A stretch of 61,900 nt of DNA, taken from Bacteroidales bacterium. Lineage in GTDB: Bacteria > Bacteroidota > Bacteroidia > Bacteroidales > UBA932. The notes beneath the pieces are model-generated. The model was not told the DNA's origin. It searched no databases and saw only the letters and a program-made list of their open reading frames with translations. The DNA is taken from assembly GCA_017550655.1 (NCBI GenBank), contig JAFZOK010000042.1:1-61900 (forward strand). Reading direction: 5' to 3'. The position numbers and the translations under genes are program-made. Positions 17,919 through 26,790 of the stretch are shown here, piece by piece (position 1 is the stretch's first letter; the number at the start of each line of letters is the position of its first letter).

Positions 17919-19699
17919 TATTCTATCTTGATGCCTTGGGCGGCGAGCATCTTGAGGCCTATGTCTTTCAGTTTGAATTTCTGGATTTTACCGCTGCCGG
18001 TAAGAGGATACTCATCTACAAAGAGAACGTACTTTGGAATCTTGAAGCGGGAGATTTTTCCAAAGCAGAAGTCCTTTACTATCTCCTCTGAGAGGTTGGC
18101 TCCCTCTGCAGGAATGATGTATGCGGCAACCTGCTCTCCGTACTTCTTTGACGGAATACCGGCAACCTGAACATCCTTTACGCCAGGGAGTTTGTAAAGG
18201 AACTCCTCAATCTCTCTAGGGTAGATATTCTCTCCGCCCCTGATTATCATATCTTTAATGCGGCCTGTAACCTTGAAGTTGCCGTCCTCGTCCAACACTC
18301 CCAGGTCTCCGGAATGGAGCCAACCGTCCTTGTCTATTGCCTCAGCCGTAGCCTCAGGATTGTTGTAGTAACCCTTCATTGTGTTGTATCCGCGGTTGCA
18401 GAACTCGCCAACCTCACCGGGCTTGCAGAAGTGTCCTGTTTCCGGATCTATTATCTTGACTTCTGTATGCTCGAACTCGTAACCTACTGTTGTACAGCGC
18501 TCTTCAAAGGTCTGCTCAAATCTTGTGTGAGTCATTCCAGGAGAGGCTTCCGTAAGACCGTAAACGCTTGTCACCCTCATATACATCTTCTCCTCAACCT
18601 CTCTCATCAGCTCAATAGGACAGAGAGCCCCGGCCATAATGCCCACTCTCAGACTCCTGAGGTTGAACATATCAAACATTGGGTGGTTGAGCATTGCAAT
18701 GTACATTGTAGGAACTCCGTAAACGGAGGTACATCTCTCTTTGTGAATGGAAGCCAGAACTACCAGCGGATCAAAGCGTTCCACCATTACCTGAGTACAG
18801 CCGTGAGTAAGCACGTTCATTGTAGCCAGCACTATTCCAAAGCAGTGGAAGAGCGGCACGCAGCAGCAGAGTTTGTCCTCTGAGGTAAAACGCATGTGTT
18901 CTCCGGTAAGGAATCCGTTGTTTGTAATGTTGTAATGCGTTAACATTACGCCCTTTGGAAAGCCTGTAGTTCCGGAGGTATACTGCATATTTACAACATC
19001 CAGGCAATTGGTCTTCTCTTTGAGAGCGTTGAGCATAGCGTCTCCGGAATTTTCTCCCAGTATCATGAGTTCCTGAGTGTTGTACATTCCGCGGAACTTC
19101 TCCTGTCCAATATAAACAACGTTCTTCAGGCACGGAAACCTCTCACTCTTAAGCTCTCCGCGGGGACAAGTCCGCAGCTCCGGCAGCATCTGGTAGACCA
19201 TGCTGAGATAGTCCGTATCTCTGTCGCGATCAATAACACAGAGAGTATGCAAATCTGCATTCTTGCAAAGGTACTCCAGCTCGTTCTGCTGGTAGTTGGT
19301 ATTGACGGTAACGCTCACCGCTCCAATCTTTGAGCAGGCGTACATTATTGTAAGCCAGTCCGGTACGTTGGTGGCCCAGATTCCCACGTGAGTTCCTCTG
19401 GTAACGCCAATGCCAATCAGACCCTTGGCCATTGTATCAATTCTCTGATTGAACTGCTTGTATGTAAAACGTAAATCTCTGTCTGAATAGACTATGGCCT
19501 CCTTATCCGGAGTCTCCTCAGCCCATTTCTCCATCCACTGACCTATAGTGAGCTCGCTTAGAGGCAGTTGCTTATTTTTCCTGCGAAGCCTCTTCTGAAT
19601 TTCTGCAAGAATCTTGTTGGAACTTTTCTTTATCTGCTCTACCGTCTGCCCTCTTCCGGTGTTTTTAACCGGACGGACTCTCTTAGCGGATTCTCTCAT
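17918..19699 (-). CDS. AMP-forming acyl-CoA synthetase
   Basis: 593 residues of the ANL superfamily. It has the P-loop [11 protein letters not shown], the YGLTEAS motif, [10 protein letters not shown], the hinge [20 protein letters not shown] and the C-terminal catalytic lysine segment LTGSGKIQK. The enzyme activates a carboxylic acid, probably a medium- or long-chain fatty acid, to its CoA thioester using ATP. The first ~45 residues are basic and not part of the family core, so the start may lie further in. It follows the XRE-cupin gene by 12 nt, and that pairing suggests local regulation. Confidence 0.9.
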   Translation of the reverse strand: MRESAKRVRPVKNTGRGQTVEQIKKSSNKILAEIQKRLRRKNKQLPLSELTIGQWMEKWAEETPDKEAIVYSDRDLRFTYKQFNQRIDTMAKGLIGIGVTRGTHVGIWATNVPDWLTIMYACSKIGAVSVTVNTNYQQNELEYLCKNADLHTLCVIDRDRDTDYLSMVYQMLPELRTCPRGELKSERFPCLKNVVYIGQEKFRGMYNTQELMILGENSGDAMLNALKEKTNCLDVVNMQYTSGTTGFPKGVMLTHYNITNNGFLTGEHMRFTSEDKLCCCVPLFHCFGIVLATMNVLTHGCTQVMVERFDPLVVLASIHKERCTSVYGVPTMYIAMLNHPMFDMFNLRSLRVGIMAGALCPIELMREVEEKMYMRVTSVYGLTEASPGMTHTRFEQTFEERCTTVGYEFEHTEVKIIDPETGHFCKPGEVGEFCNRGYNTMKGYYNNPEATAEAIDKDGWLHSGDLGVLDEDGNFKVTGRIKDMIIRGGENIYPREIEEFLYKLPGVKDVQVAGIPSKKYGEQVAAYIIPAEGANLSEEIVKDFCFGKISRFKIPKYVLFVDEYPLTGSGKIQKFKLKDIGLKMLAAQGIKIE

Positions 19700-19711
19700 T
19701 TTAAAGATTTG

Positions 19712-20287
19712 TTATGCTGGGAAATAAATAACTGTAAGCACCTTAGCCGGCTTTGTCTTATATGCGGAACCCACATAATGCGGAACTATGGAATCATAAT
19801 AGATTGTCTCACCGGGCTTTAGGATATAAGTCTTCTTTCCGTACTGAACCTCAACCTTTCCCTCCATCACAAAGATGAACTCCTCACCCTCATGAGATGA
19901 ATGACTCTTAGGGCCGTTATATGGCTCCATTTCAATCATATAGGCATCCATCTGACGGTTTTTCTTATCATAACAAAGAGAGTAGAAATGCATAAACGGA
20001 CTCTCCTCTCTCAGCTTTCGCAGAGTAGGAATTCTTCTGCCTGTATTTACGGATGAAATAACCGGTTTCAGATCCTCTTCACCATCCAGGAAAGTTCCCG
20101 GCCTTATACCCAAAACCTTTGAAATTTTATCAATATCACCGATAGTTGGCGTAAAGTTGTCATTCTCAAGTCTTTTGAGGAAAGCATCGTCTATTCCTGT
20201 CTTATCCTTAACATCTCCAACACTTATTTGCTTTGCCTTACGTACAGATTTGATACGGTCTCCAATCTTGGTTTCAATCTTGTCCAT
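19712..20287 (-). CDS. XRE-family transcriptional regulator with C-terminal cupin domain
   Basis: 191 residues. Residues ~8-65 form a helix-turn-helix of the XRE type (GDRIKSVRKAKQISVGDVKDKTGIDDAFLKRLE, given here only as a location cue in part), and residues ~115-185 form a small cupin barrel (SSHEGEEFIFVMEGK, LKPGETIYYDS) that typically senses a small ligand. By position it is likely to control the downstream acyl-CoA synthetase, and perhaps itself. It is divergent from the LysR gene across a 90-nt gap. Confidence 0.9.
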   Translation of the reverse strand: MDKIETKIGDRIKSVRKAKQISVGDVKDKTGIDDAFLKRLENDNFTPTIGDIDKISKVLGIRPGTFLDGEEDLKPVISSVNTGRRIPTLRKLREESPFMHFYSLCYDKKNRQMDAYMIEMEPYNGPKSHSSHEGEEFIFVMEGKVEVQYGKKTYILKPGETIYYDSIVPHYVGSAYKTKPAKVLTVIYFPA

Positions 20288-20365
20288 GGTACTTTCCTTA
20301 AAAATTTCAGCAATGATAGTAATAATTTATGAAATGTAAGCAAAAAATATGCTAACCAAAATTAT

Positions 20366-20373
20366 TATCTTTG
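20366..20373 (+). promoter_or_regulatory. -7 box immediately before the LysR gene
   Basis: TATCTTTG is an exact TAnnTTTG box and ends only four nt before the ATG at 20378. Transcription would start at or just inside the start codon, implying a leaderless mRNA or a later start. No clear -33 box was found. Confidence 0.45.
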
Positions 20374-20377
20374 TAAT

Positions 20378-21301
20378 ATGGATTTCAGACTTAAGGTTTT
20401 TGTAACAGCTGCAGAGGAACTCAACTATTCCAACGCGGCAAAGAAACTGAACATAACACAGCCCGCTGTAACGCACCATATCAAGCTTTTAGAGGAACAG
20501 TACGGCCTTCAGCTTCTTTCCCGCAAAGGCAATCGTTTTACCCTTACCTACAGCGGAGAAATCTTTTTGGAGAGGGCAAAAAAAATACTTTCAATTTATA
20601 AGGAGATTGAACAGGAGAGCATTTTACTCTCCAACGTGGCGGAGGGTGTATTCACCATTGGAGTGCCGGAGCCTATCTACTACGGAATTTTTCCCGATTT
20701 TACCGCAGATTACTGCCGCCTCTCTCCAAAGGCCACCATATACCATAAGATTCTGAAATTAAAAGAGATAAATGAGGCGGTAAAGAGCCAGCAGGTAAAC
20801 GTTGGCATTACCGTTTCACATACACCTCCAACTCCGGAAGAAGAGGCCGGCGGCTTCTTTACAGACAGGCTTTTAGCGCTTACCTCATCACCCGTAAAGA
20901 GTGACATCTACTATGATTTGCCGGAGACCAAACTCCTTCTCTATGACGGTGATCCTGAAACAAGTGCAGAGATAACCTCCATAATCTCCAAGGCGGGCCA
21001 TAGCCTTAACAACCTAACCGTTGCCGCCACAATGAAAGACCCAACCTCTGCCCTCAGATTTATGGCGGAATACGGCCTGGGCAACAAAGGCACCACCTAC
21101 CCGTTAATGGGATTCTTCTGGAAAAGCCAGGTATCCAAGATGTTAGAGAGCAAGATAATCTCACCTGTAAACATTACGGAGCTGCAGGATCAGACCCCGC
21201 CAACCAGAAGGTACTGTATTGCACAGGCCGCCGGCAAAGAGATACCGGGCTTTGCCACGTATGCCAGGGGCTGGGCGGAGAAAAAGAACCTGGGGCTATA
21301 G
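20378..21301 (+). CDS. LysR-family transcriptional regulator
   Basis: 307 residues. The N-terminal winged helix-turn-helix is classic for the family (FVTAAEELNYSNAAKKLNITQPAVTHHIKLLE region at residues 8-42, with RKGNRFTLTYSG forming the wing), followed by a periplasmic-binding-protein-like effector domain from about residue 90. Ligand and target are unknown. It is divergent from the XRE-cupin gene. The -7 box sits almost on the start codon. Confidence 0.92.
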   Translation: MDFRLKVFVTAAEELNYSNAAKKLNITQPAVTHHIKLLEEQYGLQLLSRKGNRFTLTYSGEIFLERAKKILSIYKEIEQESILLSNVAEGVFTIGVPEPIYYGIFPDFTADYCRLSPKATIYHKILKLKEINEAVKSQQVNVGITVSHTPPTPEEEAGGFFTDRLLALTSSPVKSDIYYDLPETKLLLYDGDPETSAEITSIISKAGHSLNNLTVAATMKDPTSALRFMAEYGLGNKGTTYPLMGFFWKSQVSKMLESKIISPVNITELQDQTPPTRRYCIAQAAGKEIPGFATYARGWAEKKNLGL

Positions 21302-21344
21302 GCCAACCCGCAACCTGCACACACCCACATGCCTTCGCACATTT

Positions 21345-21428
21345 TATTTGTCACCCCGCTGACACAGTCAGCACCCCTCAAGGGGGTATGCTGTGCTCCG
21401 CACAGGGCACTGAAGTGCCTTGTTAATG
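21345..21428 (-). repeat. modular multi-hairpin intergenic element, copy 2
   Basis: On the + strand: GCTGAC-ACA-GTCAGC (21358-21372), CCCCT-CA-AGGGG (21374-21385), CTGTG-CTCCG-CACAG (21391-21405) and GGCAC-TGAA-GTGCC (21406-21419), then TTGTTAATG. Hairpin order, the CTCCG loop, CCCCT/AGGGG and the TTAATG tail match copy 1, whereas the stems of hairpins 1, 3 and 4 differ on both sides and still pair. It lies between the LysR gene and the downstream end of the hexapeptide acyltransferase gene. Confidence 0.8.
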
Positions 21429-21456
21429 AGCGTGCTACAGCAAAAATGCAGAAGCG

Positions 21457-22050
21457 TTATTCTTCAATCTTGTAAACGGTGTTGTTGTAGAGGCGGTAGC
21501 GTTCTCCGCTTTCAGGGCAGACGGCAATCATAGAGCCGTCCTTCTCCTTTTTGAAGTTGAGGCGGCAACCGTAACGGCTCATCCAACCAATCTGACGTGA
21601 TGGATTGCCAACAACAAGAGCGTATGGAAGAATGTCCTTTGTTACAACGCACCCCGCACCAATAAAGGCGTATTCACCTATGTTATTGCCACATACAATG
21701 GTTGCATTTGCTCCAATGGTTGCGCCCTTCCCCACAAATGTCTCTTTATAAGCGTTTTTGCGGTTTACCGCACTGCGGGGATTTATCACATTTGTAAAGA
21801 CACAGGAAGGCCCCAGGAATACATCATCTGCACAACTAACTCCGGTATAGACAGATACGTTGTTCTGAACTTTGCAGTTTTTCCCCAGAGTAACACCAGG
21901 AGAGATAACCACATTCTGCCCAATGTTGCAGTTCTCACCCACCACGGCACCGCTCATAATGTGAGAGAAATGCCAGATCTTTGTTCCCTCACCAATGGAA
22001 CAACCCTCATCTATCACCGCTGTTGGGTGTACAAAAAACTTCTCTTCCAT
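21457..22050 (-). CDS. left-handed beta-helix (hexapeptide repeat) acyltransferase
   Basis: 197 residues built almost wholly of hexapeptide repeats (IGEGTKIWHFSH, VVGENCNIGQNV, VTLGKNCKVQNN, GKGATIGANATIVCGN, GEYAFIGAGCVVTKD), forming a trimeric LbH acetyltransferase. The ending VVGNPSRQIGWMSRYGCRL is typical of WbpD/WlbB-type sugar N-acetyltransferases that act on UDP-linked amino sugars for surface polysaccharide. The exact sugar substrate is not determinable, and no other polysaccharide genes are adjacent. A 37-nt gap separates it from the preceding lipoprotein gene. Confidence 0.85.
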   Translation of the reverse strand: MEEKFFVHPTAVIDEGCSIGEGTKIWHFSHIMSGAVVGENCNIGQNVVISPGVTLGKNCKVQNNVSVYTGVSCADDVFLGPSCVFTNVINPRSAVNRKNAYKETFVGKGATIGANATIVCGNNIGEYAFIGAGCVVTKDILPYALVVGNPSRQIGWMSRYGCRLNFKKEKDGSMIAVCPESGERYRLYNNTVYKIEE

Positions 22051-22087
22051 ACCAAATGATTTTTAACTCCTCAAAGTTAAAAAATTA

Positions 22088-23461
22088 TTATTTTAGAAGG
22101 AGATAGTCTGTGACTTTTTTCATGCCCGGGTAACCGAAGTAAAGGTCTACTATGATGCCGGTTATGGCAATGGGTTTCTTTAGGTGTTCCGGATGGTCTA
22201 CAAGATTGAGAGCGTTTCTGATTGGGCCTTCCGTTAGTTCAATTGCCATTGTCTTTTCCTTGAGGGTTTGCCAGTCGTTGGCCGCAACAACAATGTTTGT
22301 CTTTGATTTAAAAGGTTTTACCCTATTGAAGGTGGTTGAGGTTGCGTCTCCCCCCACTATGTAGCCAAAGAGTTTTAAGGTATCACCCACGTGGTTTTGC
22401 GCATACCAGACAGACTGGCAGCCGTACGGAGCAATGCCCGGAACATTGTAATATTCAGATACTCTGGTTCTTGTGGTGTCTATCTTCATAGAGAGTCCTG
22501 TTGAAGGAACCTTGGTAAGATCATAATCCAGCTTGATGGTTACAAGTTCCGTTGCCTTTAACTTCCTGGTAAATAGAACGGTATCTTCATAGCCGGGTTT
22601 ATCGGGCGGAGTGTAGGTTGGGTAACCGTCTTTGTTCTTGTACTTTACGGTTATGGTTCCCGGATAGAAATAGACGTAATCTCTTGAGCCGTAATTGTAC
22701 TTGAAAGAAACCGAGTCTCTGCTCAGATATAGTCCCGTTCCCTTAAACCAAGAGAGAAATCCCGATGTGAATTCAAATCGCACACCTCCCGTCATCTGCC
22801 TGGATAGCAGAGAGATACACATAGTGCTGTCTTTCTTTGCCTTCACCGTCACCTCCTGCCCGAATAGCGGCCGTAGTGTTCCCGGCTCTTTGAACTCTTC
22901 AGATGTAATGCGCACTTTGTAGTTGCCGGGCTTCACATACAGCATCTCCGGACGGTTAATGTAGAGCCCCTCGTAAAACACTGTACCGGAGCTGTTTGCA
23001 ATTGTCAGAATGTACTTTGTAGAATCCAGCGCTGCTGTTATTGCCCATGACTCAACTGAGCCTGAACCGCCATAACACTCTGCATATAAATGCTTTTGCT
23101 CATTACATAAAATGCATTCTTTTCCTCCCGATAGTTTCTTAGTTATGTATAACTGCCTTATACTGTCTGATATGCTCTGCGGTATAACAGATTCATTATG
23201 CGTAGCTTGCACGGCTTGCGTAGTTTGCCTGGCCTGCAATTCCTCTACAATAACAAGGCAGCTGTCAAATGAGGCCCTGTCCAAAACAAACGAGAGAGCG
23301 GCTTTGCCCTCCGTGGTGTCTTTCTGCTTCTCCTCTTTTCCCTCTTCACTCAACGGTTTGATACAGGAAAATGGTGAAAATAAGCATGTTGCAACTAGTG
23401 CTAAAAAGATGAATGCCCTTTCAACTCTTGGAAGGCATCCGGAAAAACTTGTTCCCTTCAT
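22088..23461 (-). CDS. lipoprotein with C-terminal DUF6359-like OB-fold domain
   Basis: 457 residues. A hydrophobic segment ends in FSPFSC (lipobox Cys about residue 33), so it is probably surface- or periplasm-facing. Residues ~50-330 look like beta-rich DUF4493-type repeats (LSFVLDRASFDSC, GNYKVRITSEEF). The last ~110 residues fit the DUF6359-like OB fold: LKLFGYIVGG, KTNIVVAANDW, IRNALNLVDHPEHLKKPIAITG and YFGYPGMKKV. Function is unknown; such proteins occur near Bacteroidetes surface structures. The 5' side borders the repeat-rich region. Confidence 0.7.
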   Translation of the reverse strand: MKGTSFSGCLPRVERAFIFLALVATCLFSPFSCIKPLSEEGKEEKQKDTTEGKAALSFVLDRASFDSCLVIVEELQARQTTQAVQATHNESVIPQSISDSIRQLYITKKLSGGKECILCNEQKHLYAECYGGSGSVESWAITAALDSTKYILTIANSSGTVFYEGLYINRPEMLYVKPGNYKVRITSEEFKEPGTLRPLFGQEVTVKAKKDSTMCISLLSRQMTGGVRFEFTSGFLSWFKGTGLYLSRDSVSFKYNYGSRDYVYFYPGTITVKYKNKDGYPTYTPPDKPGYEDTVLFTRKLKATELVTIKLDYDLTKVPSTGLSMKIDTTRTRVSEYYNVPGIAPYGCQSVWYAQNHVGDTLKLFGYIVGGDATSTTFNRVKPFKSKTNIVVAANDWQTLKEKTMAIELTEGPIRNALNLVDHPEHLKKPIAITGIIVDLYFGYPGMKKVTDYLLLK

Positions 23462-23610
23462 ATTCTTCCTCCTATTTTTAATGGTTCTTATTTGAGGAGC
23501 AATGTAAAGGGTAATTGTTTAACCTCCAAGCCATTGGGTAAAATTGACCCGCCTAACAGGATACATTTTATCCACAGGTACAATTTTACTTTTTTGCAGG
23601 GAGTGGGTGC

Positions 23611-23653
23611 CCGGGAACGTTCCCGGTGTCCATGTTTTTGGGACACTGGGAAC
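23611..23653. repeat. overlapping palindromes in the lipoprotein-helicase intergenic region
   Basis: CCGGGAACGTTCCCGG (23611-23626) is a perfect 16-bp palindrome. Its right half also pairs with a later block: GTTCCCGGTGTCC (23619-23631) against GGACACTGGGAAC (23641-23653), one mismatch, so two mutually exclusive hairpins are possible. The GGGACAC core recurs in the neighbouring array. Confidence 0.6.
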
Positions 23654-23670
23654 ACTTTATCAGTGATGGT

Positions 23671-24027
23671 GTGTAAGGTGGTGCTAAAAGTGGGACACCT
23701 GCAACACTTGGGGAACAATGATAAAAGTCGTGCAACAGATATATCTAATAATGAACAATTTACAACTTTGCCTGGTGTAGATATTCAGGAGAGGCTATTG
23801 ATTAAATGATTGATTATTAACGTATAACGTTGCACGATCTAATGGCTTGTGGGTGAGAGTGTGCAAGGTGGTGCTAAAGGTGGGACACCTTGCACGTTTT
23901 GATGGGTAAAGTGTGCAAGGTGGTGCTGAGAATGGGACACCTTGCACGTTTTGATGGGTAAAGTGTGTAAGGTGGTGCCAAAAGTGGGACACCTTGCACG
24001 TTTTGATGGGTGAGAGTGTGCAAGGTG
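23671..24027. repeat. array of 35-nt palindromes with 52-53 bp period
   Basis: Units have GTGCAAGGTG, a 15-nt loop ending GGGA, then CACCTTGCAC. Intact units are at 23861-23895, 23913-23947 and 23965-23999 (the last with one G-T wobble); a half unit (left arm only) is at 24018-24027; a diverged unit is at 23671-23709, separated from the rest by the 108-bp element. The connecting sequence GTTTTGATGGGT is also repeated. The period is not a multiple of three, so it is not a coding repeat. Confidence 0.85.
23729..23836. repeat. 108-bp terminal-inverted-repeat element, copy A
   Basis: Bounded by CGTGCAAC and GTTGCACG. Exactly the same length as copy B (42624-42731), and both have TGCCTGGT at position 41-48 with similar flanks (CAACTT before). 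No coding potential. It interrupts the palindrome array between its first and second units. Confidence 0.75.
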
Positions 24028-24047
24028 GTGCCAAAAATTGGATATGC

Positions 24048-26687
24048 TTAGCCTTGGAGGATTTTCATCTTGGCAAACTTGAGGAGGAGGGTTTTGCGGC
24101 CGAACTCCTCAAACTCCACAACGGCCTTGAGGTCTGATGCGTTGCCGGAGAGGGTGATGATTTTGCCTTTGCCAAAGCGCTCGTGCTCAACGGTTTGCCC
24201 TACTCGCATACGGGTTGGAGCATCTGCAACAAAATCTTCTTTCTTGGGCTTGAGCTGTGAGGCGGGCGTGAAGGACGGCCGTTCTGCGCTGCCCGTGGTA
24301 CGGGAGCCGAACGGGGATGCTGCACCGCGGGTAACACCGCCGCGGGAGCCGGAACCGCTGAACGAGGCAGAGCCGCCGGACGAAGCGCCGCCGTGAGTTC
24401 CGTAGCCACTGGACGCACCGCCGCGGGAGCTGCCGTATGCGCCTGCACCTGAGCGCGTTGTGCCGGAGCCGTAGGATGCGGAACCAGCGCCGCCGTAGGA
24501 GCCGCTGCGGGAACCTCCTGCGCCGCCGCCCGGGTAGTAAACCGTACGTTTTTCTGTGTGCGGGAATGAGGAGAAGCCGCTGGCTCCAAAGGATGAGAAC
24601 ACGGAGCCGGCCTGCTCTGAGGCAACAATCTCCGGATTCTTTATGTATTTGGCATCTATCTCCTTAATGAAGCGGCTTATTGGATTGTTCACGTAACTGC
24701 CCCAGCGGAATCTTGAGCGGGAGAAGGAGAGGTTTACAAAGTTCTCCGCCCTTGTAACTGCAACGTAGAAGAGGCGGCGCTCCTCCTCAATCTCTTTCTC
24801 CGTAGCCCCTGATGTTGAGCCGCTTGGAAAGAGATTCTCCTCCATACCCACAACATATACGAACGGAAACTCCAATCCCTTTGAAGAGTGAACGGTCATA
24901 AGAGAAACCCTGTCATCATTCTTCTCCTCTTCCTCTTTGGAAACCGGACGGCTCACCTCTGAACTCTCCTGCGGGGAGTCTGAATCTGCAATAAGTGCAA
25001 TGTTCTGAAGGAAGAGATCTAACGTAACCTGCTCCGGCCCGAACTCTCCCTCATCTGAATACTGTTTAAACTCTTCAACTCCCTCATCTACAAACTCTTT
25101 AATGCTGTCAAAAAACTCCAGAACGTTCTCCAGGCGGCTCTGCCCCTCCAAAGAAGTATCCGTCTTGAGTGAGGCGGTAATAGCAAACATTCTGTCCATC
25201 TCAGTTGCAATCTGATAGGCATCCAAAGAATCCGCCTTCTGGCGCAGCTGAGCCAGCTTGAGCGTAAAATCCTGCAGGGCAGCAAGTTTAGACGGCTGGA
25301 GTCCAAACTGCTCCGCCGTGTATGTTGTAACCGCCTCGCATATAGGCTTTTTCATCTCAGAGGCAAAGGCAATCACACGCTCCATGGTCTGAGCCCCTAT
25401 TCCTCTGGACGGGTAATTTATGCAGCGCTTAAATGACTCGTCATCTTTTGGATTGACAATCAGGCGCAAATAGGCAACCATGTGCTTAATCTCCTGACGC
25501 TCATAGAACGAATGGCCCGCGTAAATCTTGTACGGAATGTTCTTCTTACGCAGCGCCTCCTCAATGGCACGGCTCTGTGCGTTGGTACGGTAAAGCACCG
25601 CAAAGTCCTTGTAATTAGCCCTTTGAGAGAGCTTAATATGCTGTATTGATGAGGCAACCATAAGCCCCTCTTCCTGCTCCGTGTAAGACTGCAGAAGTTC
25701 TATCTTGCTGCCCTCATCCCTCTTGGAATAGCACTCCTTGGTAATACGCCCTTTATTCTTGCTAATAAGAGAGTTAGCGGCATTTACAATGTTCTGTGTA
25801 GAACGATAATTACGCTCCAGACGGAAAACGTTTGCCTTTGGATAATCCTTTTTGAAGTTGAGAATGTTCTCTATGCGGGCCCCGCGGAATGCGTAAATAC
25901 TCTGAGCGTCATCACCCACCACGGTAATGTTCTGATGATCCTCCGCAAGTGCCCTAAGTATCACATACTGAAGGTAATTGGTATCCTGATACTCATCTAT
26001 CAGTATGAACTGGAACTTTGCCTTAATCTGAGCAAAAGCCTCCGGGAAACCGGCCAGAAGGCGGTACGTATTCAGAAGGATATCATCAAAATCCATCACC
26101 CCCTGCTCTTTGCAACGGGTTTGATATGTTGCATATAACTCCGCGATAGCCGGCCGTCTGGTTCTTTTGTCACTCTCTACCAGCTCCGGATGGCTGCTGT
26201 AGTCTGCCGGAGTAATGAAGTTGTTCTTACACTGAGAGATACGGCTGCTGATCTCCGATGGCTTATAAACCTTATCATCCAGCTGTTTCTCCTTTATGAT
26301 TCTCTTAATGAGAGACTTGGAATCATCCTTATCATAGATGGTAAAGCCCGGAGGAAAACCCAGCAGCTCCGCATACTGACGCAAAAACCTCAAAAAGATG
26401 GAGTGGAATGTGCCCATATAGATCATACGGGCAGACTTATCACCCACCATATCTGCAATCCTCTTCTTCATCTCTCTGGCCGCCTTGTTTGTAAAGGTCA
26501 GCGCCAAAACGCTGTACGGCTTATATCCGTGAGAGAGGATGTTAGCTATCTTGCAAGTGAGAACTTTTGTCTTTCCGCTACCCGCCCCCGCAACTATGAG
26601 AGATGGCCCTGTAAGACACATAACGGCCTCTTTTTGAGCCTCGTTCAACCCTTCTAAAATTTTATTCCCTTCATTTTCCATATTCAT
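24048..26687 (-). CDS. uvrD: UvrD/PcrA-type superfamily 1 DNA helicase with Gly/Ser-rich linker
   Basis: 879 residues. SF1A helicase motifs are clear: Walker A VAGAGSGKTKVL near 32-43, TFTNKAAREM, DEYQDTN, GDDAQSIYAFRGA, LERNYRST, TVHSSKGLEF and VAVTRAE. It unwinds 3'-5' in repair and replication restart. Residues ~720-803 form a linker made nearly only of Gly, Ser, Ala, Arg and Tyr. After it comes a PcrA-like Tudor tail (RVGQTVEHERFGKGKII) that in relatives binds RNA polymerase. A second Met at residue 3 is an alternative start. Confidence 0.95.
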   Translation of the reverse strand: MNMENEGNKILEGLNEAQKEAVMCLTGPSLIVAGAGSGKTKVLTCKIANILSHGYKPYSVLALTFTNKAAREMKKRIADMVGDKSARMIYMGTFHSIFLRFLRQYAELLGFPPGFTIYDKDDSKSLIKRIIKEKQLDDKVYKPSEISSRISQCKNNFITPADYSSHPELVESDKRTRRPAIAELYATYQTRCKEQGVMDFDDILLNTYRLLAGFPEAFAQIKAKFQFILIDEYQDTNYLQYVILRALAEDHQNITVVGDDAQSIYAFRGARIENILNFKKDYPKANVFRLERNYRSTQNIVNAANSLISKNKGRITKECYSKRDEGSKIELLQSYTEQEEGLMVASSIQHIKLSQRANYKDFAVLYRTNAQSRAIEEALRKKNIPYKIYAGHSFYERQEIKHMVAYLRLIVNPKDDESFKRCINYPSRGIGAQTMERVIAFASEMKKPICEAVTTYTAEQFGLQPSKLAALQDFTLKLAQLRQKADSLDAYQIATEMDRMFAITASLKTDTSLEGQSRLENVLEFFDSIKEFVDEGVEEFKQYSDEGEFGPEQVTLDLFLQNIALIADSDSPQESSEVSRPVSKEEEEKNDDRVSLMTVHSSKGLEFPFVYVVGMEENLFPSGSTSGATEKEIEEERRLFYVAVTRAENFVNLSFSRSRFRWGSYVNNPISRFIKEIDAKYIKNPEIVASEQAGSVFSSFGASGFSSFPHTEKRTVYYPGGGAGGSRSGSYGGAGSASYGSGTTRSGAGAYGSSRGGASSGYGTHGGASSGGSASFSGSGSRGGVTRGAASPFGSRTTGSAERPSFTPASQLKPKKEDFVADAPTRMRVGQTVEHERFGKGKIITLSGNASDLKAVVEFEEFGRKTLLLKFAKMKILQG

Positions 26688-26732
26688 AGCAAATGTAATG
26701 AAATATATTAAGGTTTTGTGATATTTCTTAAC

Positions 26733-26740
26733 TATATTTG
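26733..26740 (+). promoter_or_regulatory. -7 box of the nqr operon
   Basis: TATATTTG, an exact TAnnTTTG match, 50 nt before the nqrA start in the divergent gap to the helicase gene. A TTTG at 26715-26718 is only 14 nt away, too close to be a standard -33 box. Confidence 0.5.
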
Positions 26741-26790
26741 CCTGGATATATTTTTAATATAAGTATACGTTAAAATTATTTATAACAGAT

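Noticed and set aside
23671-24027. CRISPR array
   Set aside because: The whole 52-bp unit including the connecting sequence is conserved, so there are no variable spacers, and no cas genes are in the window.
23795-24034. 79-codon minus-strand open frame in the repeat region
   Set aside because: It is built from the 52-53 bp palindrome units, which change frame between copies; no conserved protein pattern.
24200-24628. 142-codon frame opposite the helicase linker
   Set aside because: A by-product of GC-rich linker codons; Pro/Ala-rich with no recognisable motif, inside uvrD.
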